From Climacium dendroides (Eukaryota > Streptophyta > Bryopsida > Hypnales > Climaciaceae), in the NCBI GenBank assembly GCA_950106755.1, contig OX467083.1, positions 42,174,555 to 42,238,554 on the forward strand: a stretch of 64,000 bases of DNA, written 5' to 3'. The position numbers were made by a program, and so were the translations under genes. The notes beneath the pieces were generated by a model, which had not been told where the DNA came from, searched no databases, and worked only from the letters and a program-made list of their open reading frames with translations. Below are positions 36,758 to 48,174 of this stretch, in pieces. Every line of letters begins with the position of its first letter. Position 1 is the stretch's first letter.

Positions 36758-37215
36758 TCATTCCATTTGTAGAAAGTTGAGAATGCGTTTGATGGTGGCA
36801 GCAACATAATTTGCACGCTTGGCTTTCATCAATGGGTTGACTGGACCTTCCAACCAACGTTGGTGGCTACGACTACCCTCCATCGGCCGAACCATACAAT
36901 AGTAGTGATAAATGTTTTTGTCCTCATAACTCGCCTCGAATGTCACTTCCCGAGTGCCTGGCTCAACACACCCAACTTGGAGTAAGATCACCAAAACACG
37001 AGCATCGGAATCAAGATTTCCGTACCATCGCCGCTCTACACGAGGTTGCTTTGGCGGTCGAGAAGGCCCAGCTTCATCTCGAGGATGCCTAAGTGACAAT
37101 GCAAGATCTCGCACCAAAAGAGGTTGCTCCGGTAGTTGTAACGAGGAAAGCTCGAATTCAGCCTCCGATCAAGGCTCTTCATCTTGAGACTCAGAAAAAA
37201 CCCTCCAGTTTGACA
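36758..37215 (-). pseudogene. Unknown conserved LTR-borne protein, copy 2 (one nonsense codon)
   Basis: Counterpart of 13224-13673. Minus-strand frame from MSNWRVFSESQDEEP, then a single TGA at 37169-37171, and an otherwise open frame to RILNFLQME. The core blocks are kept: RRWYGNLDSDARVLVILLQ, GCVEPGTREVTFEASYE, QRWLEGPVNPLMKA, YVAATIKRIL. It has about three extra residues after the YEDKN segment relative to copy 1. Many codons differ only at the third base. A minus-strand TATA-like run (TATATATATAAG) lies at 37292-37304, about 80 bp upstream of the ATG. Function unknown. Confidence 0.6.
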
Positions 37216-38069
37216 TTCTAACTCTAAAGTAGGAAACAAAATTCACTATTGAAAAACAATGAAGCTTTAAGGCAAACCGTCCTCTTATATATATATCGGA
37301 ACGATGTCACCTTGAAGCTATCCAATAAAATATATTTTTATATAATATACAAATCTACAACAGAACACCGACTATTGAGTGAAGGTCCAGTCGTGTCCCA
37401 CCCAATTTGTGATGCGTATATTTGATTGTTTTGATGTATGTTTCCAAGTTGGTTGCTTGGTATCTTTGTGTGATTGAGTGATGAGTTTTGTGTGTGTCCT
37501 TGTTTGAAAGAGAGGAAGATGTAGAGATTGTGAGTTACACAAAGGTGTGATCAAATTGGAGAATGTGCTGGAAGTTGGAAGGTGATCTATACTCAATTGA
37601 AGCTGTGAAGTTATTTTGAATCCTAATTGGAGTTATGGAGTGATAGGAATGGGGTGTTCTAAATCAAAGAAAAATCTAAATGTTAGATGTGAGAAATTGA
37701 GATAAATGGTGATGTTATAAATTAAATTATAAGTTGTAATGGTAATTTGTCACCAAATCAGAGTTAATACAAAATATATTTTCATATGTGATGGTGTTTG
37801 AACGTATGTATGTGTACTTGGTTGATTGATTTTATTTGCTAAGTCTAGAAGTTTCATCTATGAGCCAAATTGGTATATATGCAATGTCGTTGTAGATTGA
37901 GTGATTATTGAATTTCCAAATTAGATCATAGTCTTCTATTTTGGGATTGTATTACCTATTTTAGGTATTAGTCCCATTAGCATTGATTTTCTACTTGATG
38001 CTCTCCCTTGGAACGAACTTATTATATTAATAAGGTAATTTTCGAATAGGTAATTATCCTTCTTCAACA

Positions 38070-38541
38070 TGGAGTGACTTTAAAGTCATTTGTTCAATAT
38101 TTGCTTCAAAAGCGGCCTGAGTCAAATGTATTACTTAAGACGGGAAGATTATTCCAACTATATATAGTAGATCAATATTTACGTGTAGAACATGAAAATT
38201 TATTTTTTATTAGACAACATCAAGCTGAACTTCGGGCAGAATGTTATCAGGAGGTAGTAGATGCTTTACAAGAAGATAATGGAGTACGTGTTGGACATTG
38301 CATTATCTTACCAGCAACTTTTGTCGAATCTCCTCAATATATGCAAAAACTCTTTCAAGACAGTATGATCTTGGTTAGAGTTTTAAGAAAACTTGATTTA
38401 TTTATTACAATGACTTGTAATCCAACATGGCCTAAAATTCTTAATGAACTTGAGCCGAGTCAAAGTCCCCCTGATCGTCTAGATATTGTTGTACGTGTTT
38501 TTGAGCTCAAATTAAGAGCTATGATGGATGAAATCACGTGA
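38070..38541 (+). pseudogene. Helitron Rep N-terminal fragment, part 2
   Basis: Continues the frame broken at 34516. It contains KTGRLFQLYIVDQYLRVE, then LFFIRQHQAELRAECYQE, a CIILPATFVESPQYMQKL block and DLFITMTCNPTWPKI, all hallmark blocks of the Helitron-like N-terminal domain. It is open for over 150 codons and stops at a TGA (38539), after which the sequence is unrelated and AT-rich. The HUH motif and helicase are missing, so this is a truncated, dead Helitron gene. Confidence 0.9.
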
Positions 38542-39059
38542 AGGGATTCATTTTTTTGAATAATTGATAGAATGAATTTTTTTTTATGAACCTAGACGTT
38601 TTATTTCTTTGAATTCATTATTCATAAGGAAAGATTCATTTTTGTACTTAATAACTACAAGGGATTTATTGGGGAGATGAGAAATTACAAGTTATATTTT
38701 ATTCAAAATGTAAAGGAATTCATTTTTGGAAATACTTGGTACAAGGGACTTTTTTTTAATTGAACGTACAAGTTAAATTAAAGTAGAATGATTGTGAATG
38801 GGATCCACAATTAGGAATAATTGCTACAATAAATTCCATTTTACATGAACTTATAAGTTATATTTATTTAAATGCATGACAAGGAATCTTTTCTAAAGAT
38901 AATTGCTATGTCAATTTCTTCTTTAATTCAACACTAAACCCATCTGAAAGAAAGCCATAAAACCCAAACTCAAATCCTAAATCCTAAACTCTACACCCTC
39001 AAAACTCTGAAACCCAAAAACCAAGGACTTGTAGGCTTGAACTTGACTGTGCTGCCGCT
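38542..39059. other. AT-rich spacer
   Basis: No gene. Repeated GGAATTCATTTTT-like blocks, and a short stretch of CCTAAA-like words near 38970 that is too irregular to be telomeric. Confidence 0.4.
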
Positions 39060-39760
39060 ACTCAGGGCATGGACATCATGGTAGGGCATAGACTGCAGGG
39101 TGGGGACTCCACCATAGGGCGCGGACTCTAGGGCGCGTAAAGAATCTCGGTGCGTAAATGTGGATGCATTGAAAAGTAGGTTGACCTTCGGCATGGGATC
39201 CCTTCTTCTTCCTATTTATTGGTCTTGGAAGATGGTGTCCCTCCTTTTCATGGAAAGAGAGAACCATTAAATGCAATGACACCTTGTTTTAGATTCCTCG
39301 TATTCGTGGAGAGATAAGAACGTTTTCTCTCATAAATGTTTTCATTGAATCGGTTGTGTCAAGGCGCGGACGCATGGACTCACAATTCACAGAGGCTGAG
39401 GAACTGGAGAATGCGCAGCTGAATCACAGACTCCAGGGTGCGGACTTGAATTTAGGGTGCGGACTTGAGGTTAGGGCGCGGACATGAAGGCGTGGACTTG
39501 AAGGCGCGGACAGAAAACAATGCGCGAACATGATATCAGGGCGCGGACTGTAGGGCACGAACTCGAAATGAGGGTGCGGACTCTAGGGTGCGGACGTACT
39601 CATACAGCACATGAGGAGGGACTTTGAAATGCACTTGGGCATGAGATCCTTGAATCCATCCTTTTCTTGGAGCAGGAGAACCATTAATGCACCCAATTAC
39701 AACTTGTTTTAAATTCGAACAAGACCATGAAAGCAAGATGCCAAAATAAAGAACTCAACG
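39060..39760. repeat. GC-rich GGGCGCGGAC decamer cluster with internal duplication
   Basis: About a dozen variants of GGG(C/T)GCGGAC(T) lie between 39115 and 39600, in otherwise AT-rich surroundings. A flanking block (GGCATGGGATCC...GAGAACCATTAAATGCA...CTTGTTTTA) occurs at about 39190-39290 and again, diverged, at about 39640-39710, so the unit seems duplicated by about 440 bp. The same decamer occurs at 45520-45600, and in weaker form at 46850-46920, next to TATA boxes. Confidence 0.7.
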
Positions 39761-39869
39761 GACTAAGATTTGGAAGGAACTTCATGGAAGTGCATGTCTC
39801 CTTTGTTGTGGTGGAAGATGTCGTTTCTTACTTCTTCTAACACTTCAAATTACTTTGAACCAAAAAATA

Positions 39870-42800
39870 TTTTATATTGTAAAAAAATAACTCTAAATTC
39901 TTCGATTTAGGACATGTTTAGGAAATTTTGAGAAAATATTTTGGAAATATTTAGGAAATGTAGTCTAATAGATAGAAGGGTAAAACTTAATTTGTTTACA
40001 ATAAAAGAAGTAGTGGGAATTTTAAAAAAAAATTCTTGGCCTTTAATACGCCACTTGAATTTTTTATTCCATCATCCCCTATCTAATTTTTTTTGCATCA
40101 TAAGCAAAACTATCCCATCCAAAGTCAATTCCATTTTTTTTTCCTAATTCATTTTCTTTTCTACTTTTCTTGCTTCATTAATTAGCCAAATTCTTCTATT
40201 TTTTCCTCCAATGCTAAAATTCCTTTATGCCAAGTCATTGTCATTCTTTTTTTGTTGAATCATTTTTTTCTCTTCTTTTTTGGCTTCATTCCTAAAACTC
40301 TTGCATCCAAACTGAATGCCAATTTTTTTTGTTCAATCATGCCCTTTCTTATTTTTTCCCATTAATTAGCAAAACTCTATGCCATTTTTTTTGTTCAGTT
40401 ATTCCCTTTTGTATTTTTTTTCTTTGCTTCATTCCAAACACTCTTCCATCCTAAGTGATTGCCATTCTTTTTTTGTTTAATCAATCCCATTTATATTTTT
40501 TTGGCTTCATTATTTCACAAACTCTTCCATTCCAATTCCATGTCATTCTTTTTTTTTGTTCCATCATTCCCTAAATTCATTGCCATTTTTTGGAAATATA
40601 TATTTTTTCCTTCATTAGAGAAACTCATGAACTTCTTTATTTGTTGAATCATTCCATTACCTTTCCTAATTTTTTTTGGCTTCATTGATTACCAAATCTC
40701 TTTCCTTCATCCTCACTGTAATTTTTTTTTGTCCATCAACCCTTTTATCTTTTTTATTTTTATTTTTTTCCTTTATTATTTACCAAAACTTGTCCATCTA
40801 ACTCAATACCATTCTTTCTTTTTCCATCATTCTCTATCCTTTTATTTTGTTTCATTAATTACCAAACTCTTTCCCATCTAAACTCATTGTCATTCTTTTT
40901 TTCGTTCCGTCAATCCCTTTTCTATTATAAAAGGATTGGTAGTAACATTCTCTATTTGATGACACATTCTATTTTATTCATTAGCAAAACTCTTCCATCC
41001 CAACTCAATAATAAATGTTTTTTATGGTAACAATTTGGAGTCTTTCCATTCGCTTTTCATTTTTCATTTAAAAAAATTGGTAATCAAAAACAATATTTGT
41101 TTCATATATCTTTCACATTTGTTTGCTTTTATTAACAACATTTAAAACGCATTTTTTTTCCAACTGAATGACGTTTTTTTTCCTTCCCTAATTTTTTTCA
41201 TTGATTGGAAATGAATCCTACTCCAATTCAATGACATTTCATTTCATTCCCTACATGTTTTTATCATTGAATCCTATTCCAACTCAATGACATTTTACTT
41301 CCCAAATTTGAAGTCTTTCAATTTTTTTTTCGTCATTATATTTTTTTATTTTTTGGTAACCAATTTTTTTGGAACCCTATACCTATTTCCATCCCAAATT
41401 AATGATCCCCATTTACCTTTCCCATTTTTTGAGGCTTTGGATAACAATACACTACCATTCCAATTCTAACAATTACCTCAAAGCAAATTCAAGGATTAGT
41501 GTTTGGGGTTTAGGCCTTTAGGGTCAATCACTCTAACTTGTAAGTAAAGTTTAGAATCATACCCAAATTAAATTTACAAAAGCTTGGGTCACTCCATCCC
41601 TCTTTTGAGGGCATTGATTTTCAAAGCACTTACATTCCAAGTCAATGCCATTTATTTTTTAGGGGATAACTTGGATTCATTCCCTTTCCTATTTTTTTTT
41701 GCTTCATTAGCAAAATTGAAACATCCCAAGTTATACGAAAACTGAATGGCATTATTATTCCCTTCTACAATTTTTTCCAACTCAATGCCATTCATTTTTC
41801 ATTGATCATTCCCTTCCTAATTTTTTGTGCTTGATTAGCAAAATTGGTCCATCCCAACCCAAGGCCATTTCATTTTTGTATTCTCTAAACCCTTTCTAAT
41901 TTTTTTTTGGTTTGATTTGCAAGATTATTTTATCCCAACTCAATGCCATTTATTTTTTTGGAAATCATTCCCTCCCTATTTTTTTTGGCTTTTATTGCAA
42001 CATTATCCCAAGCCATCCCAATGCCCTTTATTTTTTGTATATCATTCCCTCCCTAGTTTTTTTTGGCTTGATAAGCAAAATTGTTCCATCCCACCTCAAT
42101 GCCTTCAATTTTTTATATCATTCACTTCCTATTTTTTGGGGGCTTGATTAGCAAAAAGCCAAAACTCTTACATTCCAACTGAAGGCCATTTAGTTCTATG
42201 GTATCCGAATTCCAAAATCAATTAAATTTTTTTTGACAATATCAAATTGAAGTCTTTCCATTCTCTTTGCATGTCATGTATACAAAATAGGTAAGAAAAG
42301 AAAATGAAGTTAAAGGCTATCATATGCATTAGAAAATCAAGATTGGCAATTGACACTTTGCATTAAATCTTGAGTAGAAATTTTTTAATCCTTTATGTAT
42401 GGTATATGGGACGTTTAATTAGGGGACAAGCATTTTATTTCCTTCCTTCTTTTTGCTTATCATTGATTAGAAATGCAAAGTTTCTTAAGGTAATATTTCC
42501 TCCTCCTATTTCCTTTTCTTTTGCTTCAATTCTCAAGCACTTAATGTTTTTATTTCCTTCTCACCTTAACCTTAGTTTTTTGGGTCATTGATTGGAAATA
42601 CACTTTTCCCCCTTCCTTTTCCCTTTTCTTGGGGTATCTCAACTGAATGCCATTTTTTTCTCTTTCATTAATAACATTTGAAATGCGTTTTTTTTCAACT
42701 AAATGACATTTGTGGTCCTTCCCTAATTTTATTCATTGATTGAAAATTGGAAATGAATCCTACTCCAATTCAATGACATTTCATTTCATGATATAAATAT
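39870..42800 (+). repeat. Degenerate ~80-bp satellite array (left)
   Basis: The unit reads roughly CAACTCAATGCCATT, a T-run with TTGTTCAATCATTCCC, TTTTTTGGCTTCATTA, then GCAAAACTCTTCCATCC. Phase marks of the CATT core at 40242, 40320, 40383, 40463 and 40543 give spacings mostly near 80. The array is pyrimidine-rich on this strand, strongly diverged, and interrupted near 41460-41640 and 42180-42640. The reverse complement of the same unit forms the array at 63235-63870. Short frames inside it are repeat artefacts. Confidence 0.8.
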
Positions 42801-43092
42801 TTTTATATGTATGAAGTCGTTTCAAATGAGTACGTGTAAAAAATAAATGAAGTGATTTTGGGCAAAACAATTCAAAACAAAATAATACATATGCGTCATG
42901 TAATACATAGTTGGAAAGTATATGACGATGTTACCATGACACCATCTAAAATGCATGTGCCAATGTCTAATATAGTTAACAATTTGTATTGCCGAGATCA
43001 AAATTCTATAAGCCTATATAATGCTAGGAAAATAAGTCTTCTAAGAAAACATAAGTTCACTAACTAAAAGCTTGAAACACCCTAAACTGTAT

Positions 43093-45370
43093 TTAGTCAA
43101 TGTTCATTGGATTGCTTGCACTGCCACTTGGTCCAGCCTCGTTGTCATGTGTCTCTGCAATGACGGAAAGGTCTTCATTCGAGCCTAAATGAAGTCTACG
43201 AACTGCGGATTGAATTCTCCTCGCTGGTCCGTCTTCCTCCAATACAACCCTCAAGATTTGTGATTGTTTGAGGCTCTCAAGACATTGGCGAATTCCCAGG
43301 CTATATTGTTCAAGCAAGAAATCCATCCCTTCATTTCAAAAGGTTTCTCGTGACTCTGACTCCAATAGTTCTGCGAGTTTAGTAGAGTTGGGCATGTCAA
43401 TGTTGTCCACTATACAAATCCCATCGTCGTTAGTAATACGAACTCCATCAACGCCCCACAACCATTGTCTAGGATGAGGTCTAAATTGGAAGTTTTGTCG
43501 AACCTCATTCCAATGCCCATTGAAGCATTGGTAGAAGAAATTCCGTCGTCCTTGGTTGAACTTGTCCTTCATTGGAATCAAGTGGTGGCACGCCTCCACA
43601 ATTTGAGCCGGATCTCTTTTCCAACCTCATTTGGTACAAAGGTGTTGTTTGTCCAACGAATGGATGTTCAATTTTCAGCTCCACACCAAGTCTGTTCCCC
43701 ACTTCTGAAAATGATCAAGGGCATTTTGAGCATTGAATTTCCAGTGTGGTGGCATGTAGGGAACTAATCCAAACAACTCATACAAGCGCTTATGGAAAGG
43801 AGCTTTGCACAATGAACACCATCGACGAACAATCATCAAGCTAATCAAATAGAATGGATGGTACAAGTATTCGCACGTGCCTAGGTGCATTCCACCTTCA
43901 GGGCCAAATGGATTTAAACAAATGGGACACGTAGTACCATCATACACGAAGGTCGAAGGATTTGGCCACAATAATAGTGGATTGCTCTTATGGTTGACGG
44001 TAGAGCTGACTTCATTCTTGAAATCCCAACTGTGTTTGGACCAATCGATGGTTGTTAGTCCACCACCAATATTGGCGGTCGCCGTTTCATCCATGTTGAA
44101 AAGATCATCCACAAGGGCCCACAATGTCAAACCAAAAACCCTCTCCTGATTGTGTGCGCCATAATTGTTGTCAATTTTTTTGAATTCTTCCATCATTTGC
44201 CGAGTCCTGTCAACACTAAAGACGCATGCCATCTTTCATTGATAATATTGCTCCATCAATACATGCAATTGATTTTTCAATGTCAAATTCTTTACAAGCG
44301 CATCCGTCAATTTGGTGTTGTTGTCAACTAGCATTGCTCCAACTGCATTGGTGGGTAATTCTCCAAAGGACAATGAATTGTCTTGAGTACCCATTGTTGC
44401 ACCAACTTCTGCTTGTTCCAATGGAATTTGAGAAATATTTGAAGGCCCTTGCATTTCCCCTCGTGGATCCTGACCGCCATTGGCCAATGTTGCAAAGTAC
44501 TTCCATCTCACGTTGTTGTTGATTGATAATATTGTCCTTCTCTTTAATTTCTTCCCGTAGTTTGTGAACACCTTCATACAAAAAATGCAATTCTACATTC
44601 TTCTCTTCCACTTCGGTCCTCAAACTTTGAATTCGGTTTGCAGCAGTTGTAACATCAACAATTCCTACTGCTAGTTCATTAGTAGCCGGCACCTATCCCT
44701 CCATAACATTTTCTGGTACAACCTCATCAATTGCACGCTCAGCCCTCCTCTTTTAAGTACGTACTTGTGATCTATGGCTGAATACAGTTGGCACATGAGA
44801 TCCATCGGAGTCGTTATCCGTAGCAGAGTCCTTAGTGTCATGTGCGGGTAGTACCTCAACCTGTGTTTTTTTTTTCCCCAATCCACCTTACGGGTACCTT
44901 TTTACCCCCCTTGGAATGAACCCATTTGATGGAGTGGGAATTTTGACTTTGTCCCCCATTGTTTTCAAAGTTGACCAGTCCACTCTCTTGTTCAACTTCA
45001 ACTTCGCATGGACCCCTCGTGCAATAAAGAGATGCACTTCATTGCGTTTGACGTTGGGGACGTCATACAACATCTAATACACTTCAATGCATCGATTTGT
45101 AAAGTCCTCGTCAATGTAGTGTTTGAAATTTGCCTTGTGGAAGCGTCGATGATAGTTGTGTCGCTCTTCCGGGAAGGCCTTGTCAATGTGGCACCACTCA
45201 ATGTAGTTGATGCAGTCTTCGTAACTCCATGAATCAAGCACATCCTCTCATCCCCTGAATGCAAGTTTTGAGGGGTTACGTAAAACATGCAATCGCTTTC
45301 GATGTTTGTTTCCTGGTCGCAGTCGGGTCTTGTCTCGTTCCTCCTTGGTCATTCTAGCCAGTGTCACCAT
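43093..45370 (-). pseudogene. RING-like zinc-finger protein pseudogene
   Basis: Minus-strand reading from ATG at 45370 to 43093. In order: a basic N-terminal block (MVTLARMTKEERDKTRLRPG), a charged domain with CINYIEWCHIDKAF and DEDFTNRCIEVY, a linker, a coiled coil (about EVEEKNVELHFLYEGVHKLR, near 44600), a domain with VFGLTLWALVDDLFNMDE, a RING-like finger CPICLNPFGPEGG...TCEYLYHPF...WCSLCKAPF (~43800-43960), and a conserved-looking C-terminus (GHWNEVRQNFQFRPHPRQWL). The finger has Cys pairs at both ends, but one middle metal ligand is missing. Several in-frame stops (TGA near 45250, TAG near 45070, TAA and TAG further on) and frameshifts near 44500, 43700 and 43600 make it a pseudogene. 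I do not recognise the family beyond the RING-like finger. A ubiquitin-ligase role would be an inference. Confidence 0.65.
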
Positions 45371-45501
45371 TTTTGCAGAAAATCGCAAAAACCTCCCACG
45401 TGGCAATCAATTACATCCCACACAATGCTCACAACCAGCTCAATGAAGAGATGGGAGGCTGAGAGTATGTAGGGCGGGGACAAATGGGGTGGGCATGGCT
45501 T

Positions 45502-45508
45502 TATATAG
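45502..45508 (-). promoter_or_regulatory. TATA box of the RING-like gene
   Basis: TATATAA on the minus strand, about 130 bp upstream of the ATG at 45370. Immediately upstream (45520-45600) are three GGG(C/T)GCGGACGCC decamers. Position and orientation fit a core promoter. Confidence 0.6.
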
Positions 45509-45519
45509 GGCCAATTGGG

Positions 45520-45640
45520 CACGTCCGGGCGCGGACGCCATTTTGGTCGGGTGCGGACGCCAACGCGGTCAGGGCGCGGACGCCTAGGCGGCGACCGTAG
45601 GGTGGGGGCGTGAAAGAACCGGGCGGGAATGCTATCGTGG
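45520..45640. repeat. GGGCGCGGACGCC cluster at RING promoter
   Basis: Three close copies of GG(G)(C/T)GCGGACGCC with related GC-rich words, sitting on the upstream side of the minus-strand TATA box. Related to the cluster at 39.1-39.6 kb. Confidence 0.65.
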
Positions 45641-46830
45641 TCGGAGTAGAGAGGCCTTGCCTTGGGAAATCGCGGGGATTCTAGTTGCAACTAAATTTGG
45701 CCTGGATTAATGAAAGAACCCCTATCAAATATTCCCATCATATATATATATTCACAAATGCCCCATATAATGATATATAGGCCAAATAGAGTAGCCTATT
45801 CTCATATAACTCCCATAATATACTATAGAGTGTAAGAAAGTTTCACATGTTTGTAGAAAATGGTAGAAGATACACCAAAACCTCTATAACTTTTCTTAAA
45901 AGAGTACCCGACACTACAATGAGTTCCACAGAAGCTTCACAACTCCAAATCAAGAGTGTGATATCTCTCTGGAAATCTAACAAAAATATCTACAAACCCT
46001 AAAAATCTCAAGTAAAACTAAGATACTGTCCAAAATCTACAGTCGTTCAAAATCCACTATTGACAATTCAAAAGCAGCTCCTCACTACTTTGCTTTCAAG
46101 TTCATAACATCCTCATGCTAACTTCAAATTGAGCAAATGATATCTCTATGAGAAGCTAACATCTTAATAAACAATTTCACCAAGCATCATGAGAAAATAC
46201 TTCCTCACCACATAGTTATGAGCCCTTGAAAGTTCAGCCTCCATTCTCCATGGCAAACATTCCTCCCTCACTTCCTCAAGCATAACTTTTGCACAAAAAA
46301 TCCAAATAGAGCGAGTGATAGGGTTTTGGAAAGACAAAAGTATGAAGAACAACCTCCCAAAATTTTATAGCCAAAAACTCCTATACAAAAAACAATGACT
46401 CTCTAAAGTCACGGTTTTTCTCAAGCAAACCTTGAAGAGGAAGAAGAAGACCTTTCACCTTATCCTCCACCTCACCCTCCATACTTTCCACCTAACCTAG
46501 TGGATTAAACCCCTACAAGTGCCATATGGATCACAATTTGTCCATTGGCCACTTCTTTTCTCCCATAACCCTATCCTTATCTCCTACGTGGCCTTCTAAT
46601 CTTCTAGAAGTCAATAGAAAGGTCAAACAAGCTTCACCTTTCCATTTAAACAACTTTAAATACAAACTAAAAAATATCAAATGACTTCAAGTGTAAAAAC
46701 AATCATTATAAACCCAAATAATTGTTTAATAGAGGTAAAAAAGGTTGAGTCCAATCCGTATGGATGGATTAGGCTCCCCCCAAAACCCTCTATTTCAACA
46801 AGAAGTATTTATTTCTACATAATGTACGTA
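45640..46830. repeat. Intergenic segment related to the LTR-like unit, with ~179-bp repeats (copy 3)
   Basis: Begins with a GGGAAATCGCGGGGATTCTAG block that matches the one at 34937. It contains ~179-bp periodic repeats with marks at 45977, 46156 and about 46333 (GATATCTCT...GAAA(G)CTAAC cores). It lies between the two divergent promoters. No target duplication or gene was found. It may be a relic of the same LTR family, or a shared ancestral promoter region. Confidence 0.6.
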
Positions 46831-46849
46831 TAAACAACACGACAGCGGG

Positions 46850-46942
46850 GACGTGAAGTGATGGAGCGGGAACGCCATGTACCGGGGCGGAAACGCGAGG
46901 GGAACGGGGCGTGGATGTGCGCGGGTGAGGGGACTATATAAA
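46850..46942 (+). promoter_or_regulatory. Promoter of the kinase gene: GC-rich repeats and TATA box
   Basis: TATATAAA at 46935-46942 on the plus strand, preceded by a run of GC-rich words (GGGGACGTG, GCGGGAACGCC, GGGGCGGAAACGC, GGGGCGTGGATG). It points right, towards the kinase pseudogene; before CACTA-2 inserted, the TATA box would have been only about 300 bp from the kinase reading frame. It mirrors the promoter at 45502-45640. Confidence 0.55.
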
Positions 46943-47192
46943 GCGAGTCCTTGCCCTCATTTCCTTGCCAAGTCCGCGCCCTATGCCTCACACACTAATT
47001 CTAACGGCCTATGCGAGTGAGTTTGGTGGGTGGTGGGCTTAACCCGCATACGTGACCTATTTTTTTTGAATTTTTTTTTAACTTTCGTGCTTCGGGATTG
47101 ATACGGAGGCCCATCGAAAAAGTTCTTTTTTTATTATGACAAGGGAAGGGAGTGGATCGGTGGAGAAACGTCCTATATTTGTATATTTGGGT
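46943..47192 (+). other. Leader between kinase promoter and CACTA-2
   Basis: About 250 bp with no long frame. An ATG at 46983 opens a short peptide. It would be the 5' leader or first exon of the kinase gene before CACTA-2 inserted. It ends in the GGT duplicated on the far side of the element. Confidence 0.4.
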
Positions 47193-47229
47193 CACTAGTA
47201 GAAAAGGGGCTATCAATGACTGCTCTGTA

Positions 47230-47770
47230 TGACTACATAACCAGTCATTTCGAACACTTATGACGATAGTATGACTGAAAGTAGATTTTGGACTTAGAGT
47301 CATAGAGGACGAGTGATTATGGACAAGATAGTCATTTATACCATGATCATTCTTTTTCATCGTATGCTGATGTGGAACTTCATCCAGATGTGATAATATG
47401 GACACCTCCAATGGTGCGTTGCCATGTGGCTACAGAGCCGACTTGCTGAGTTGGCGGTTTTTTACCGGATGATATTGGAGTGATTCTATTGGATAACGAC
47501 TAAAATTTGAGCTGAAATGCAGAATACTTGATCTCAGATTAGTCATATTGTAGCCATATTCAAGGTTGCTGTAGTCATTTGTCAGTTTTTTCGGAGGTGA
47601 GTGCAGTCATATTGTAGTCATATTTGAGGCTATCGTTGTCATAAATTAGATATTATTCAATTGAGTGTAGTGATTAATACGGTCAGGGATGTGCTTGATC
47701 GAGTCATTTTGCAAAATGACTCGGCCTTATGATATGACTAGGGTATGGTTTCACATAGTCATTGTATAGT
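47230..47770. repeat. Left subterminal AGTCAT repeats of CACTA-2
   Basis: More than a dozen AGTCAT or ATGACT words within about 540 bp, in both orientations. Such repeats are the TnpA-binding sites of CACTA elements; that role here is inferred. The right-end counterpart is 60990-61380. Confidence 0.65.
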
Positions 47771-48174
47771 TCAAAAAGAGTGCTATAAGACATATGTGAA
47801 GAAAGTGTGCATAAATTGTACCATTCCAACAAAGCCTTCTTTTCCATTGATAATTTGTATATGATTAACAGCTTAGAGATGCATATTTTTCAAACATAAA
47901 GATGTCAAATTCTAGCTTAATAACCACTTGGACAAATGACTTTGACAATGGTGCTTACATCATATATACTAAGGCTGTTACAAAGAAATGACAAGTAAAA
48001 TATAAATAATAGTATATTTAAAAAAAGGGGACATCATGATGGCTATGACCACATTGACGACAAACATGTTTCTTACACTCCTACTCACATCATCTATCTC
48101 TGAAAATGGTTTGTCTACAACCTACAGTTAGAAGTCCTAGACACATAGCAAAGCCCATACCACAATTATGGACT

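Larger units (their letters stand above)
34517..38069. mobile_element. 3.55-kb LTR-like unit (solo LTR or LARD-like), TSD TGGAG
   Basis: Inserted in the Helitron Rep frame with an exact 5-bp duplication TGGAG (34512-34516 and 38070-38074). It starts TGTAAATATAC and ends CTTCTTCAACA, the TG...CA pattern of LTRs. No gag or pol is present, and I see no second copy of its own left end inside it, so a very long solo LTR is the simplest reading. It contains ~179-bp periodic repeats and an antisense gene at 36758-37215. A collinear relative lies at 11670-13900, and part of it (GGGAAATCGCG block plus 179-bp repeats) recurs at 45640-46800. Confidence 0.8.

Noticed and set aside
38960..39010. CCTAAA-rich stretch as an interstitial telomere repeat
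   Set aside because: The words are irregular (CCTAAATCC, CCTAAACTC, CCCTCAAAAC) and never form a run of the plant telomere unit.
40459..42151. Short Phe/Leu-rich frames resembling membrane peptides
   Set aside because: They are translations of T-rich ~80-bp satellite units, recur with the repeat and have no start or codon-use support.
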